Shown here piece by piece: positions 45,985-55,961 of a stretch of DNA of 64,000 nt (position 1 is the first letter of the stretch; every line of letters begins with the position of its first letter). The stretch covers positions 1,353,006 to 1,417,005 of the forward strand of contig WYCW01000001.1 in assembly GCA_011392765.1 (NCBI GenBank), read 5' to 3'. The notes under the pieces were generated by a model. The model saw only the letters and a list, made by a program, of their open reading frames with translations. It ran no database searches and was not told the origin of the DNA. The position numbers were made by a program, and so were the translations under genes. The stretch is from Candidatus Thiosymbion ectosymbiont of Catanema sp. Cochon2018 (GTDB lineage Bacteria; Pseudomonadota; Gammaproteobacteria; Chromatiales; Chromatiaceae).

Positions 45985-47271
45985 ATGACCAGATCCCATG
46001 ACCTGTTCGCAGCGGCCCAACGTCGCATCCCCGGCGGCGTCAATTCGCCGGTACGTGCTTTTTACGGTGTCGGCGGCGATCCGGTCTTCTTCGAAAGCGC
46101 CGCCGGTCCTTACCTGTTCGACGCGGACGGCAGGCGCTATCTGGATTATGTCGGCTCCTGGGGCCCCATGATCCTGGGTCACGCCCACCCCCAGGTGGTT
46201 CAAGCAGTTACCGACCGGATTCGCCAGGGCCTCTCCTTCGGTGCCCCTACAGAGCTGGAAACCCGCCTGGCGGAAAAGGTCTGTGAGCTGGTGCCCTCCA
46301 TGGACCTGGTACGCATGGTCAGCTCCGGTACCGAGGCCACCATGAGCGCCATCCGGCTGGCCCGCGGCTGTACGGGGCGGGATAAGCTGGTCAAGTTCGA
46401 GGGCTGCTATCACGGCCATTCCGATTCCCTGCTGGTCAAGGCGGGTTCCGGTGCCCTGACCCTGGGCGAGCCCAGCTCGCCCGGCGTACCGGCGGCCCTG
46501 GCCGAGCTCACGCTGACGCTCCGTTACAACGACCTGGATCAGGTCGAAGACGCCTTTGCCCGTAGCGGAGAAGAAATCGCCTGTGTCATCGTCGAGCCCG
46601 TGGCCGGCAACATGGGCTGCATCCCCCCGGAGCCGGGGTTTATGGAAGGACTGTGCACGCTGTGCGATAAGCACGGTGGGTTACTTATCTTCGATGAGGT
46701 CATGACCGGCTTCCGGGTCGCCCTCGGCGGGGCCCAGGCGCGCTATGGGGTGACCCCCGATCTCACGACCCTGGGGAAGGTCATCGGCGGCGGCATGCCG
46801 GTGGGGGCCTTCGGCGGCCGGCGGGATGTCATGGATCAGATCTCCCCCTTGGGTCCCGTCTATCAGGCCGGCACCCTCTCCGGCAACCCGGTGGCCATGG
46901 CCGCCGGGCTCAAGACTCTGGAGCTGGTCTCCGAGCCGGGCTTTTACCGGGACCTGGAGGCCAAGACCGAGCAGTTGGTAACCGGGTTCGAGGAAAAGGC
47001 CGCGGCCGCCGACGTACCCCTGACTAGCAACCGGATCGGGGCCATGTTCGGCATCTTCTTTACCGACGCGGAGCGGGTGACCGACTTCGCGGGCGCCACC
47101 GCCTGCAACCAGGACCAGTTTCGAGCCTTCTTCCACGCCATGCTGGAGCGGGGGGTCTACCTCGCCCCCTCCGCCTTCGAGGCGGGCTTCCTCTCCGCAG
47201 CCCACAGCGAGGAGGATATCGCCGCCACTCTGCGGGCGGCGGCGGAGGCCTTTGCGATTATCTCGAGATAA
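45985..47271 (+). CDS. hemL: Glutamate-1-semialdehyde 2,1-aminomutase
   Basis: 428 residues, the usual length. A PLP enzyme making 5-aminolevulinate for haem (and bacteriochlorophyll, if present) by the C5 pathway. Seen: [13 protein letters not shown] start, [47 protein letters not shown] and the PLP-binding Lys265 in [17 protein letters not shown]. Confidence 0.96.
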   Translation: MTRSHDLFAAAQRRIPGGVNSPVRAFYGVGGDPVFFESAAGPYLFDADGRRYLDYVGSWGPMILGHAHPQVVQAVTDRIRQGLSFGAPTELETRLAEKVCELVPSMDLVRMVSSGTEATMSAIRLARGCTGRDKLVKFEGCYHGHSDSLLVKAGSGALTLGEPSSPGVPAALAELTLTLRYNDLDQVEDAFARSGEEIACVIVEPVAGNMGCIPPEPGFMEGLCTLCDKHGGLLIFDEVMTGFRVALGGAQARYGVTPDLTTLGKVIGGGMPVGAFGGRRDVMDQISPLGPVYQAGTLSGNPVAMAAGLKTLELVSEPGFYRDLEAKTEQLVTGFEEKAAAADVPLTSNRIGAMFGIFFTDAERVTDFAGATACNQDQFRAFFHAMLERGVYLAPSAFEAGFLSAAHSEEDIAATLRAAAEAFAIISR

Positions 47272-47525
47272 CGCCGAATCCTAACGAGGCGTTGCCTCAG
47301 ACCGACGAGGCGTGATCATCGCTCTCTCGCGATCGAAAACGGAACCGTGGTCGTGATCGTAGTCGTAATCGGAGACGCAAGGCAAAGCGGGCAGGGAAAA
47401 CCGGATGGCTACGGGTTTCGACCCGGCACCTGGCCGGGACCTCCGGATTCCACGATCTACGAAAGTATTCTGTCTCTCCTACGGCGGCTTCGATCACGAT
47501 TACGATCACGATCACGACAACGAGA
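47272..47525. repeat. Repeats downstream of hemL, with CGATCACGATTACGATCACG hairpin
   Basis: CGAGGCGTTGCCTCAGACCG at 47284, then two facing tracts of six-base words (GTGGTCGTGATCGTAGTCGT at ~47346 and CGATCACGATTACGATCACG at ~47488) about 100 bp apart. Nothing coding. Confidence 0.7.
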
Positions 47526-47544
47526 GAGGTTAGACGTTTGCGAA

Positions 47545-47770
47545 ATTTGACTCATTTGCACAAAATCTGGTCATTCAAGGAATCCTAACAAGGCTTCGCC
47601 TCAGACCGACGAGGCATGAAGACCCCAACAGCCCCTCTCCCGTAAGGCCCCATCTCCTACACCTAACCAACCGTTGGAGAGCTTGGGTAGGTCGAAATCG
47701 GGATCGGGATCGGGATCGCAATCGGAATTTCGATTTCGATCCCGATCCCGGTTTGTGCACTGCACAAAAA
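47545..47770. repeat. Composite non-coding repeat, copy 3
   Basis: On the plus strand: TTTGACTCATTTGCAC, ATTCAAGGAATCCTA, GCTTCGCCTCAGACCGACGA, conserved middle (CCCCTCTCCCGTAAGGCCCC), hexamer tract (47690-47752) and TTTGTGCACTGCAC. It is the reverse orientation of 8272-8498. Confidence 0.75.
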
Positions 47771-47808
47771 ACTCACACTCGGGTGCGCTGTGCCCATTGC
47801 TTTTTTTG

Positions 47809-48020
47809 TCCGCAGATTACGCAGATTCTCACAGATTAAAAACAGAAGTAATCTGTGAAAATCTGCGTAATCTGTGGATAACAAGCTCGTGCGCTGCACA
47901 AAATAGTTCTACCTCTTGTTGGGCAGGAATCGCAGATCCTTTGAACCACGGATGAACACGGATAAACACGGATCACAATCCGTGTTTATCCGTGTTTATC
48001 CGTGTTCATCCGTGGTTCTT
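47809..48020. repeat. R1 hairpin (copy 5) and R2 hairpin (copy 2)
   Basis: R1 occupies 47809-47884 (TCCGCAGATTACGCAGATTC and complement). R2 occupies 47942-48020 (ACCACGGATGAACACGGATA facing TATCCGTGTTCATCCGTGGT) and is almost a perfect palindrome. Confidence 0.85.
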
Positions 48021-48109
48021 CGGTGCGGTTGGCCACGCCTCGTCGGTCTGAGGTGAAGCCTCGTGAGGATTCAATTCGACCGCGCAGCTTTGCCAGCGCA
48101 CTCCAAATG

Positions 48110-48312
48110 AAATAAGCTCTTCGGTCGATTCCTTCTAGGCGCCACGCCGCCCGGCACCAAACATCCCGCTCGTCCACTGTGTACTTGTCTCGGTCTGCTT
48201 TGTACTTCAGAAGAACCTTGGGCCTGAAGAAAGCGGGAGACAGCTCGAAAGGCAGTAAGTTACCCTCCGCGTTGAAATAGTTTGCCGTGGCGTTCGGGTC
48301 GGTCGAGATTTT
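48110..48312 (-). pseudogene. Fragment of a conserved hypothetical protein
   Basis: On the minus strand about 67 codons stay open without a start: NATANYFNAEGNLLPFELSP, FFRPKVLLKYKADRDKYTVD, then ERDVWCRAAWRLEGID. The segment resembles part of a larger protein of unknown function that I have seen in many bacteria, and both ends are cut by repeats (GAGGC block at 48033-48068, CATTTGCGGC block at 48313-48357). Confidence 0.5.
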
Positions 48313-48395
48313 CGCAATGCGATTTGCGTTTATTCGCGTTCATTTGCGGCTAAAGATCAAGAAATGCGGGCCAGGCCGATCCCGATGAACACCCC

Positions 48396-50393
48396 ATGAC
48401 CGAGCTGTTCCGGGATCTGCTGACCTGGGTCTCGGCCAACCCCGGCTGGGCCCATCTGGGCGTCTTCCTGGTGGCCCTGACCGAATCCCTGGCCATCGTC
48501 GGGCTCATGGTGCCGGGGGCGGCCATGATGGTCGGCGCCGGGGCCCTGATCGCCGCCGGCGCCCTGGATTTCGGGCCCGTTTGCCTGTGGGCGATCGCCG
48601 GTGCCGTGGCCGGGGACGGGCTCAGCTATTGGCTGGGACGCCACTACCGGGAGCGCCTGACAAGCCTCTGGCCCTTCACCCGTTACCCGGAGAGCCTCGC
48701 CGGCGGGGTCCGCTTCTTCGAGAAATACGGCGGCAAGAGTGTCGCCTTCGGGCGCTTCGTGGGTCCGGTGCGGGCGGTCATTCCGCTGGTTGCCGGGATG
48801 CTGGGTATGCCGACCGGGCGTTTTCTGGTCGCCAATATCCTCTCCGCCATCGCCTGGGCCCCCGCCTATCTGCTGCCGGGTATCGTCTTCGGCGCCTCCC
48901 TGGAGCTGGCGGCGGAGGCCGCCTTCCATCTGGTGGTACTGCTGCTCGCCCTGGCGGCCGTGATCTGGGCCGTAGCCTGGGGGGTGAGGCAGGTCTTTCT
49001 GCTCTACAGCCCCCGCGCCAGGGGTTGGGTGGAGGGCCTGCTGCGCCGGGCGGAATTTCACCCGCGTATGGGCGAGATCGCACGCGCCCTTGCAGATCCT
49101 AAGCACCCGGATGCCGCTGCCCTGACCACGCTCGCCGGGGTCCTGCTTCTCGCTACGCTGCTGTTCGCGCTGGTCACCGGCTTTGTCATCGCCGGGGCCC
49201 CGGATCTGGCGTTGAATCGGGCGGTGCTGAATCTCGCGCTAGGCTTCCAAACCCCGGCCGCAAATCACCTGATGGCTATCTTCAGTCGGCTCGGGGACCT
49301 GGGCGTCGTCCTGCCCCTCGCCCTGGTCGTCTGCGGCTGGTCATACCGGCGCGGCGAGTACCGTCACACCAACTACTGGCTCGCCGCATGCGCATTCGCC
49401 GTCCTTGCCGGCCCCCTGCTCGCGTATCTGCTCCAGGTCCCGCGGCCCGATCTCGGGCCGGGCGGACTGCCGCCCTGGTCCTTCCCCAGCGGCCATACTT
49501 TGCGGGCCACCGTGATCTACGGTTTCCTCGCCGTCGTGCTCGCCGGCGGCATGACCCCGACCTGGCGTTGGCTGCCCTACGTCTGGGCCGGTACCTTCAT
49601 TACCCTGGTGGGGATTTCCCAGCTCTACTTCGGTGCTCACTGGCTCACCGATGTCCTGGGCAGCCTCACCCTCGGCCTGGCCTGGGTGGCTACCTTAGGA
49701 CTGGCCTACCGTCGCCACCAGGGGGGCGAGATCGCCTGGCGTCGGCTCGGAGCCGTTGCCCTGGGCACCTTAGTGGTTGCATTCGGTCTCCGGAGCTACC
49801 TGTCCCACGACCCCGCTCTCGCTTTCCATGACCGATCCGTAGCGGCCATCGCTATTACCGACGCCGATTGGAGAACGCGGGTCTGGCGCACCCTGCCGCG
49901 TACTCGGGACGACCTGCGAAAGGCCGGGCATCATCCCCTGAACCTGCAATATGCCGGCCGGCTCGACGACCTTCGTGACCGGCTCGCCGCCGGGGGCTGG
50001 GAACCCGGACCAAGGCTGAGCTGGGGTACGGCCATAAAACTGCTGTCCCCTTCCTTGCCGCTCATGGAGCTTCCCGTCATACCCCATGTCCACAAGGGTC
50101 GGCACGAGGCCCTGGCCCTGGTCAAGCAAGGTCCCGGTAACAGCCGGCTGGTACTGCGCCTATGGGCAACCAGCTATCGCATCGGCGGCAAAGCGCCGCT
50201 CTGGATCGGAAACGTCACCGCTCAACACAAGCGGGTCATTCTCGATTTGCTCGCCGTGCCGACCACGGACGCCGACATCCAGGGTCCCCTGGACTCCGTG
50301 CAGGAGGATCTCTCCGTGCTGCACCTCTTTCGCCCGGACAAAACCGCTCCTCTCTTGCTTCAGGCTACCCCTGTCCCAATGCCATTAAGTTAA
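48396..50393 (+). CDS. DedA - PAP2 phosphatase - LssY fusion membrane protein
   Basis: 665 residues. Residues 1-~200 are a DedA/SNARE-associated domain (GLMVPGAAMMVGAGAL, FGRFVGPVRAVIPLVAGMLG), a family that flips lipids across the membrane. Residues ~245-450 are a PAP2 phosphatase with RPDLG, PSGHTLRA and YFGAHWLTDVLGS (catalytic Arg, His and His-Asp). Residues ~480-665 are an LssY-type soluble C-terminal domain. Together this suggests transport plus dephosphorylation of a lipid phosphate at the inner membrane. The three parts occur as one protein in other bacteria. A one-ended ATGCCATTAAGTTAAGC repeat covers the stop. Confidence 0.85.
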   Translation: MTELFRDLLTWVSANPGWAHLGVFLVALTESLAIVGLMVPGAAMMVGAGALIAAGALDFGPVCLWAIAGAVAGDGLSYWLGRHYRERLTSLWPFTRYPESLAGGVRFFEKYGGKSVAFGRFVGPVRAVIPLVAGMLGMPTGRFLVANILSAIAWAPAYLLPGIVFGASLELAAEAAFHLVVLLLALAAVIWAVAWGVRQVFLLYSPRARGWVEGLLRRAEFHPRMGEIARALADPKHPDAAALTTLAGVLLLATLLFALVTGFVIAGAPDLALNRAVLNLALGFQTPAANHLMAIFSRLGDLGVVLPLALVVCGWSYRRGEYRHTNYWLAACAFAVLAGPLLAYLLQVPRPDLGPGGLPPWSFPSGHTLRATVIYGFLAVVLAGGMTPTWRWLPYVWAGTFITLVGISQLYFGAHWLTDVLGSLTLGLAWVATLGLAYRRHQGGEIAWRRLGAVALGTLVVAFGLRSYLSHDPALAFHDRSVAAIAITDADWRTRVWRTLPRTRDDLRKAGHHPLNLQYAGRLDDLRDRLAAGGWEPGPRLSWGTAIKLLSPSLPLMELPVIPHVHKGRHEALALVKQGPGNSRLVLRLWATSYRIGGKAPLWIGNVTAQHKRVILDLLAVPTTDADIQGPLDSVQEDLSVLHLFRPDKTAPLLLQATPVPMPLS

Positions 50394-50522
50394 GCGTTAC
50401 CGGTCGACAAAAAACTCGAGTAATATTCTGTTTCCTCGACCAAGCCCGGAGCTGAAAACAACTATCCGGAATAAAAGGAGAAGTGGCTGTTGCTGCATAA
50501 CCAATATAGAGGGGGGAAAATC

Positions 50523-50738
50523 ATGGCAAGGGTTCTGCTCTTCGGGGAAGTGTTGGAAACCATCGATACCTTTTCTCTGGAGGATCAGGAAACGCTCAAA
50601 GAGATTCTGCAGCATCGCATTACCGAGCGTCGACGAGGCGAACTTGTCCAAGACATCCAACAGGCGCAGCAAGAATTTGAAGCGGGCCATTGTCGCTCAA
50701 CTACACCGGAAGAACTGATGCAAGAGATCGTCTCGTGA
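50523..50738 (+). CDS. Antitoxin of a RelE/YafQ-type pair
   Basis: 71 residues with a strong purine-rich ribosome site (GAGGGGGGAAAA). Helical and charged; VLETIDTFSLEDQETLKEIL and RITERRRGELVQDIQQAQ resemble small antitoxins found before RelE-like toxins. Its stop overlaps the toxin start (GTGA). It should bind the toxin and repress the operon. Confidence 0.7.
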   Translation: MARVLLFGEVLETIDTFSLEDQETLKEILQHRITERRRGELVQDIQQAQQEFEAGHCRSTTPEELMQEIVS

Positions 50739-51016
50739 AACGACTTTTACTGCGCTCCAGTGCCTTTGTCCGGGCTGCCCGACGCGTGGTGAAAAAACAT
50801 CCACATATCGCCGGAGATTTACAAAGCACCTTGGCGTTACTGGCTGACAATGCCTTTCATCCGCAATTACGGACGCACAAGCTGAAAGGGCACCTGGCCG
50901 AGTCTTGGGCGTGCAGTGTCGGCTATGATCTACGGATTGTTTTCAAGTTTGTCCAACACGAAGGTTCGGAAGCAGTCTTACTGGAGACAGTTGGCACCCA
51001 TAACGAAGTGTATTGA
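50735..51016 (+). CDS. RelE/YafQ-type toxin (mRNA interferase family)
   Basis: 93 residues from GTG 50735. The fold is shown by AARRVVKKHPHIAGDLQSTL, PQLRTHKLKGHLAESWACSVGYDLRIVFKF and LLETVGTHNEVY, the normal end of the family with the C-terminal His. Such toxins cut mRNA in the ribosome. The pair lies just before the gas vesicle genes. Confidence 0.8.
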   Translation: MKRLLLRSSAFVRAARRVVKKHPHIAGDLQSTLALLADNAFHPQLRTHKLKGHLAESWACSVGYDLRIVFKFVQHEGSEAVLLETVGTHNEVY

Positions 51017-51180
51017 GAGTCCCTGGCCTGACCTAACCATCCGGTGGAGCGAACGGGTGATAGTACTTGCTTTACAAATCGCCTGACGCAGGGGGAAATG
51101 TTCTTTTTGGGCACTTTGCAAAAGATTACTGAACAAAATGTTCCAAAAAGATTTTAATATGGCATTGGGCATGAACCCGC

Positions 51181-51978
51181 ATGAATGATCCCCTCTATCT
51201 TTTCGGCCTTGTGCCCTCGGCTACCGCAGTCACCCCGGCGGGTGCCGGCGTCGATGGTGTGTACCCGCTGGAGCGGCTGGAGCTGGGGAACCTCACCGCG
51301 ATTGTCAGCGCCGTCTCTCGACGGGAATTCGTTGGTCCCGAGGCCGAGGAACGCCTGCAGGATCTCGCCTGGGTGGGGCCGCGCGCCTTACGTCACCAGA
51401 CAGTCATCCGCGACCTCATGGACCAGGGACCGGTGGTCCCGGTACGCTTCGCCACCCTGTTCAGCGATGCCGAGGCCCTGCGCACGCGCATCGCCCGCCA
51501 CCAAGCTACCCTGCTGGCGTTTCTCGAACGGACCCGGGATCAGGCCGAATGGTCCGTAAAAGCCCTGTATGACCGTAAATCGGCCCTGGCGCGCATCACC
51601 GAGCGGATCCTGGCGGAAAGGGAAACCGAGCTGGCGGCACTGGCGCCGGGACGGCGCTATTTCGAGGAACAGAAGCTGCACAAAGCGGTCGAGTCGGAGC
51701 TGAACACGGCCCTGGCCGAGACGTGCCGGCGGCTGTACGAGCGGCTGGGCGAGACGGCCACCGACGCCTGCGAGGTTCGGCTCCAGGCGAAAGAACAGAG
51801 TGGCCTGGCACTGGACATGGCGGCCAACTGGGCCTTCCTCATCGCCCGGCCCGCACTGGAGATATTCCGACAAACGGTGGACGAACTATCGGGAGAAGGC
51901 AATCCGGGCGGCCTACAGCTACGGATGAGCGGGCCCTGGCCGCCCTACAACTTCTCGCCCCGGCTCGATGAAAGTTGA
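51181..51978 (+). CDS. gvpL: Gas vesicle protein GvpF/GvpL (first copy)
   Basis: 265 residues. LYLFGLVP near the start, LGNLTAIVSAVSRREFVG, HQTVIRDLMDQGPVVPVRFATLF and the end GPWPPYNFSP are hallmarks of GvpF/L. These proteins bind GvpA and assist nucleation of the gas vesicle shell. The next GvpF/L gene overlaps by 11 bases. Which of the two is F and which L cannot be decided here. Confidence 0.92.
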   Translation: MNDPLYLFGLVPSATAVTPAGAGVDGVYPLERLELGNLTAIVSAVSRREFVGPEAEERLQDLAWVGPRALRHQTVIRDLMDQGPVVPVRFATLFSDAEALRTRIARHQATLLAFLERTRDQAEWSVKALYDRKSALARITERILAERETELAALAPGRRYFEEQKLHKAVESELNTALAETCRRLYERLGETATDACEVRLQAKEQSGLALDMAANWAFLIARPALEIFRQTVDELSGEGNPGGLQLRMSGPWPPYNFSPRLDES

Positions 51979-52714
51979 AACAGTGCTCGCATATGCCGTC
52001 CTCGAGGCCGGCCGGCCGTTCCGGCTGCCGGCCATCCGCGGTCTGGGGGACGCGGAGTTGGAGACCCGAGAAGTCAGGGGACTGCGGGTAGTCTACTCCC
52101 GGCTCGCATCGCAGCCGGCGACGCCCAACCTCGAGCAGCTGCGGGCCTTTTATGAAGTAATCGAGCAGCTCCATGCCCGCTACGACATTCTGCCTCTGCG
52201 TTGGGGGCAGCTCTTTCCGGACCCCCAGACATTGGCACGGGCGATCGCAGCGGATGCCGATCTGTACCTGAAGCGGCTGGCACGACTCGCGGGCGCGACG
52301 GAAATGGGCATCCGGTTCCTTCCGGAGAATGGGCAATCGACTCCGGAGGATACCTCCCGGTACCCTCCCCACTCCCGTGGCCGCGCCTTTCTGGAGCAGC
52401 GCCGGGCCCGTTATGGGATGGATGCGGACGGACAAGCGCGACAACGGCGGATCGAGGAGACCTGTCGCGCATCCTTCGCCGGCCTGTTCCAGGAGATCAA
52501 GGGCGAGATGGCGCACACGCCGGGGGCCGACTCCCAGGCCATGATCCGCGTCTACTTCCTGATCTCGCGTACTCTGGTGGAAAGGTTTCGACAGACTTAC
52601 ACCGACTTGCGGCCATTCGAGGGCGGGCGGATGCTGTTGACGGGGCCCTGGCCGCCATTTAATTTCGTCGCTGACGATATGACGGAAATCAACGCAAATG
52701 AATCAAGTGGGTAG
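51968..52714 (+). CDS. gvpF: Gas vesicle protein GvpF/GvpL (second copy)
   Basis: 248 residues. LRVVYSRLASQPATPNLEQL, YDILPLRWGQLFPDPQTLAR and GPWPPFNFV are the same blocks as in its neighbour; the similarity is family-level, not a recent duplication. The final codons (INANESSG) and TAG stop coincide with a CAAATGAA repeat and a GTAGGCTGGG palindrome, so the natural end may have been altered. Confidence 0.9.
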   Translation: MKVETVLAYAVLEAGRPFRLPAIRGLGDAELETREVRGLRVVYSRLASQPATPNLEQLRAFYEVIEQLHARYDILPLRWGQLFPDPQTLARAIAADADLYLKRLARLAGATEMGIRFLPENGQSTPEDTSRYPPHSRGRAFLEQRRARYGMDADGQARQRRIEETCRASFAGLFQEIKGEMAHTPGADSQAMIRVYFLISRTLVERFRQTYTDLRPFEGGRMLLTGPWPPFNFVADDMTEINANESSG

Positions 52715-52742
52715 GCTGGGTCGAGATACGAAACCCAGCCAT
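52712..52742. repeat. GTAGGCTGGG palindrome at the end of gvpF/L
   Basis: GTAGGCTGGGTCG and CGAAACCCAGCC make a short hairpin that could end transcripts of the upstream genes. Confidence 0.6.
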
Positions 52743-52878
52743 TCATGCCGGTAATCTTTGCTGGTTTATCGGTCCGAATTGGACTATTGTTTCCAGAGTG
52801 GAGGCGAGGAATGGTCGGCAACCAAAACACCCGGACAAGATCCTCATCTACTTTGCGGCAAGGTGGCATCGTCGCACC

Positions 52879-52993
52879 GGGTCGTGTTGACATTTAGACT
52901 GATAACGCTTCTGAATCATCAAGTTAGGCTTTCCGGCCACGCTTCGGAATTGCTTGTAAAATCAACGCAGTAGCCGTAAATGTCAACAGGACC
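52879..52993. mobile_element. MITE (family M4), 115 bp
   Basis: GGGTCGTGTTGACATTTA at left, TAAATGTCAACAGGACCC at right. The interior includes AT-rich sequence that might carry the gvpA promoter region. The other parts of 52743-53125 show nothing recognisable. Confidence 0.75.
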
Positions 52994-53125
52994 CAACCTG
53001 GCACGGACACCGCACAGCCGTCGCGAGTCGATCGACATGCGGGGTCCTGGAATTTCCGGGGTGGCAGGTGCGGGGCGCAACCTACCCCTTATCGGCGCGC
53101 ATTTACCTCTGAACGGAGCTGACTC

Positions 53126-53350
53126 ATGGCACAAGTAACCAAAAGTACCGACTCATCAAGTCTGGGCGAGGTCGTCGACCGCATCCTGGAGCGCGGCATC
53201 GTGATCGACGCCTGGGTCAAGGTCTCGCTGGTAGGTATCGAGCTCTTGTCTATAGAGGCACGTGTCATCATCGCCTCGGTAGAGACCTATCTGAAGTACG
53301 CTGAGGCCGTTGGCCTGACTGCTTCCGCGGCAGTACCGGCCACAGCCTAG
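53126..53350 (+). CDS. gvpA: Gas vesicle shell protein GvpA
   Basis: 74 residues, the main structural protein of the gas vesicle wall. [40 protein letters not shown] and [17 protein letters not shown] are nearly the consensus. Only one gvpA is in the window. A perfect 13-bp hairpin lies 22 bases behind it. Confidence 0.97.
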   Translation: MAQVTKSTDSSSLGEVVDRILERGIVIDAWVKVSLVGIELLSIEARVIIASVETYLKYAEAVGLTASAAVPATA

Positions 53351-53372
53351 GCGTCGTTTCCCGGCGGCTGAC

Positions 53373-53404
53373 CCGCCCGGCGAGCCGCGGTGCTCGCCGG
53401 GCGG
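53373..53404 (+). terminator. Strong hairpin between gvpA and the repeat gene
   Basis: CCGCCCGGCGAGC and GCTCGCCGGGCGG form a perfect 13-bp stem with a six-base loop, with no T run behind it. It may slow or end transcription or protect the gvpA message, so that much more GvpA than repeat protein is made. Confidence 0.65.
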
Positions 53405-53442
53405 TAGGTGTTTCCATTGATGAGCCTAGCGAGGAGAAGGAC

Positions 53443-55314
53443 ATGAGCAAGCTGGTGGAAGGTGCGACCCACCTTGCCGAGCAGATCCATGGCGGCCATG
53501 CGGACCGCAGGCAGGAAGTGCGGGAACGAAAGAGCCAGGAATGGGAACGCAAGTGCCGAATGGCGGAGTTTCAGCACCAAATCTCCCACGACCGGGCGGT
53601 CGCCGCCAACCTCGCCCGCACCGAGCGCGACGCCTACATGGAGCATATTCGCCGGCAGGCAACGGCCATCCGCAACGAGGGACAGGCGCTGCGGCAACGG
53701 GCGCGTGACCTCCGTGCCACGCAAACCATTCCCTTTGTGAATGATGTGCGCCGGCGGGTCAATACGACGCTCCACAAGCTCTCCAATGACATGTCCGTGA
53801 TACGCCAGCTCCTGTCCGACCCCGAGTACACGGCCCGCGTGACCAAGGCCCTCGAGGCAGGGGAAAGCATTCCGGCACCCGCACCCGAATTCGTCCGGGC
53901 AAAATCACCGACCCCTACACCCGGCCAGGCGCAACCCGGATTGTCCACGCCCGGAGGTTTGGGGGGAATAACCGGTGCCCTCGGAGGAGCACTTGGGGGA
54001 GTGACCGGCGCTCTCGGAGGAGCAACCGGTGCCCTTGGAGGAGTAACAGGTGCGCTTGGGGGAGTAACCGATACCGTCGGAGGTGTCGTCCAGGGAGCCA
54101 CCGGCGCCCTCGGCGGAGTGACCGGCGCACTCGGTGGAGTGCTTGGAGGAGTAACCGGTGCCCTGGGGGGAGTGACCGATACCGTTGGAGGTGTCGTCCA
54201 GGGAGCGACCGGCGCGGTCGGGGGAGCCACCGGCGCACTTGGGGGAGTGACCGGTGCGCTCGGGGGAGTGCTTGGCGGAGTAACCGGCGCCCTTGGGGGA
54301 GTAACTGATACCGTTGGAGGTGTCGTTAAAGGAGCAACCGACGCGGTCGGGGGAGTAACGGGTGCCCTTGGAGGAGCAACCGGCGCAGCCGGGGGAGCAA
54401 CCGACGCGGTCGGAGGTGCCCTCGGCGGAGTGACCGGTGCCCTCGGGGGAGTACTTGGAGGAGTAACCGGTGCCCTGGGGGGAGTGACTGATACTGTCGG
54501 AGGCGTTGTCAAGGGAGCAACCGATGCGGTTGGGGGAGTAACGGGTGCCCTTGGAGGGGCAACCGGCGCAGCCGGGGGAGCAACCGACGCGGTCGGAGGT
54601 GCCCTCGGCGGAGTGACCGGTGCCCTCGGGGGAGTACTTGGAGGAGTAACGGGTGCGCTCGGGGGAGTAACCGATACCGTTGGCGGTGTCGTCAAAGGAG
54701 CGACCGGTGCGGTTGGGGGAGTGACCAATGCCGTCGGGGGTGTTGTCGAAGGAGCAACCGGCGCTCTTGGGGGAGTAACGGGTGCCCTTGGAGGAGCAAC
54801 CGGCGCAGCCGGGGGAGCAACCGACGCGGTCGGAGGTGCCCTCGGGGGAGTGACCGGTGCCCTCGGCGGAGTACTTGGAGGAGTAACGGGTGCACTCGGG
54901 GGAGTAACCGATACCGTTGGGGGTGTCGTCCAGGGAGCCACCGGCGCTCTCGGGGGAGTAACGGGTGCCCTTGGCGGAGCAACCGGCGCAGCCGGGGGAG
55001 CAACCGACGCGGTCGGAGGTGCCCTCGGAGTGACCGGTCCGGCTTACGGCCTCGGCGGAGTGACTGATACCGTTGGCGGTGTCGTCAAAGGAGCGACCGA
55101 TGCGGTTGGGGGAGTGACCGGTGCGGTCGGGGGAGTGACCAATGCCGTCGGAGGTGTCGTCGAGGGAGCAACCGGCGCTCTTGGGGGAGTAACGGGTGCC
55201 CTTGGAGGAGCAACCGGCGCAGCCGGGGGAGCAACCGACGCGGTCGGAGGTGCCCTCGGCGGAGTGACCGGTGCACTCGGAGGGTGCGGAGGAACGGGCG
55301 CCCTCGGGGAGTGA
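53443..55314 (+). CDS. Giant gas-vesicle repeat protein, N-terminal part
   Basis: The ATG has a good ribosome site (GAGGAGAAGG). Residues 1-~150 are a charged helical head ([40 protein letters not shown]), then a Pro linker ([20 protein letters not shown]), then from ~170 units such as GGVTGAL (7 residues) and [11 protein letters not shown] or [11 protein letters not shown] (11 residues) without a break to the end of the frame. The frame is lost near 55290 by small indels and the protein very likely continues in the frame ending at 57588, giving about 1,380 residues. Position after gvpA is that of gvpC scaffolds; sequence is unlike GvpC. Possibly coats or links vesicles. Confidence 0.75.
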   Translation: MSKLVEGATHLAEQIHGGHADRRQEVRERKSQEWERKCRMAEFQHQISHDRAVAANLARTERDAYMEHIRRQATAIRNEGQALRQRARDLRATQTIPFVNDVRRRVNTTLHKLSNDMSVIRQLLSDPEYTARVTKALEAGESIPAPAPEFVRAKSPTPTPGQAQPGLSTPGGLGGITGALGGALGGVTGALGGATGALGGVTGALGGVTDTVGGVVQGATGALGGVTGALGGVLGGVTGALGGVTDTVGGVVQGATGAVGGATGALGGVTGALGGVLGGVTGALGGVTDTVGGVVKGATDAVGGVTGALGGATGAAGGATDAVGGALGGVTGALGGVLGGVTGALGGVTDTVGGVVKGATDAVGGVTGALGGATGAAGGATDAVGGALGGVTGALGGVLGGVTGALGGVTDTVGGVVKGATGAVGGVTNAVGGVVEGATGALGGVTGALGGATGAAGGATDAVGGALGGVTGALGGVLGGVTGALGGVTDTVGGVVQGATGALGGVTGALGGATGAAGGATDAVGGALGVTGPAYGLGGVTDTVGGVVKGATDAVGGVTGAVGGVTNAVGGVVEGATGALGGVTGALGGATGAAGGATDAVGGALGGVTGALGGCGGTGALGE

Positions 55315-55961
55315 CTGATACCGTTGGCGGTGTCGTCAAAGGAGCAACCGGTGCGGTCGGGGGTGTCGTCGGGGAGCCACCGGCGCCTCGGGGAGTAACG
55401 GTGCCCGAGGAGCACCGGCGCAGCCGGGGAACGCGGTCGGAGGTGCCCTCGCGGAGTGACCGGTGCCCTCGGCGGAGTGCTGGGGGAGTAACCGGCGCCC
55501 TCGGCAGGACCGATACCGTTGGCGGTGTCGTCGAGCGAGGATGCGGGGGGGAGACCGGTGCGGTCAGGAGGTGTCGTCGAGGGAGCACACCGGCGCTCTT
55601 GGGGGGAGTAACGGTGCCTGGGAAAAGGGAGCAAACGGGGGGTGCCGGCGGGGTGCAGGGGGGTGCTTGAGAACGGCGCCCTCGGCGGAGTGACTGACCG
55701 TTGGCGGTGTCGTCAAAGGAGCGACCGGTGCGGTGGGGGTGCGTCGAGGGAGCCAGGCGCCTGGGGAGTAACGGGTGCTCTTGGAGGAGCAACCGGCGCA
55801 GCCGGGGAGCAACCGACGCGGTCGGGAGGCCTCGGGGAGTGACCGGTGCCCTCGGAGGGTGCTTGGGAGTAACTGGCGCCCTCGGCGGAGTAACCGGTGC
55901 GGTGCCAGCACCGGTGCGGTGGGGTGTCGTCGGGGGAGCACCGGCGCTTGGGAACGCCCCC
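55290..55961 (+). other. Indel-rich patch that breaks the repeat frame
   Basis: Within ~670 bp the repeat words are the same as on both sides, but many lack one or a few bases, mostly G within runs (GGGGAGTGAC instead of GGGGGAGTGAC), and the frame changes repeatedly. Outside this patch there are no such errors. Probably a sequencing or assembly fault. Confidence 0.7.

Noticed and set aside
47986..48177. 63-codon minus-strand gene starting MDERDVWCR
   Set aside because: Its homologous part continues upstream without a start and its tail is repeat sequence; annotated as a fragment instead.
51181..52714. Recent duplication of one GvpF/L gene
   Set aside because: The two proteins share family motifs only; they are old paralogues (F and L).
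53634..54941. Long minus-strand frame of Ala/Pro/Thr repeats opposite the giant repeat gene
   Set aside because: It is the complement of an open, codon-periodic repeat; no start signals, and its composition follows directly from the plus-strand units. The same holds for the frames at 55044-55634 and 55713-57377.
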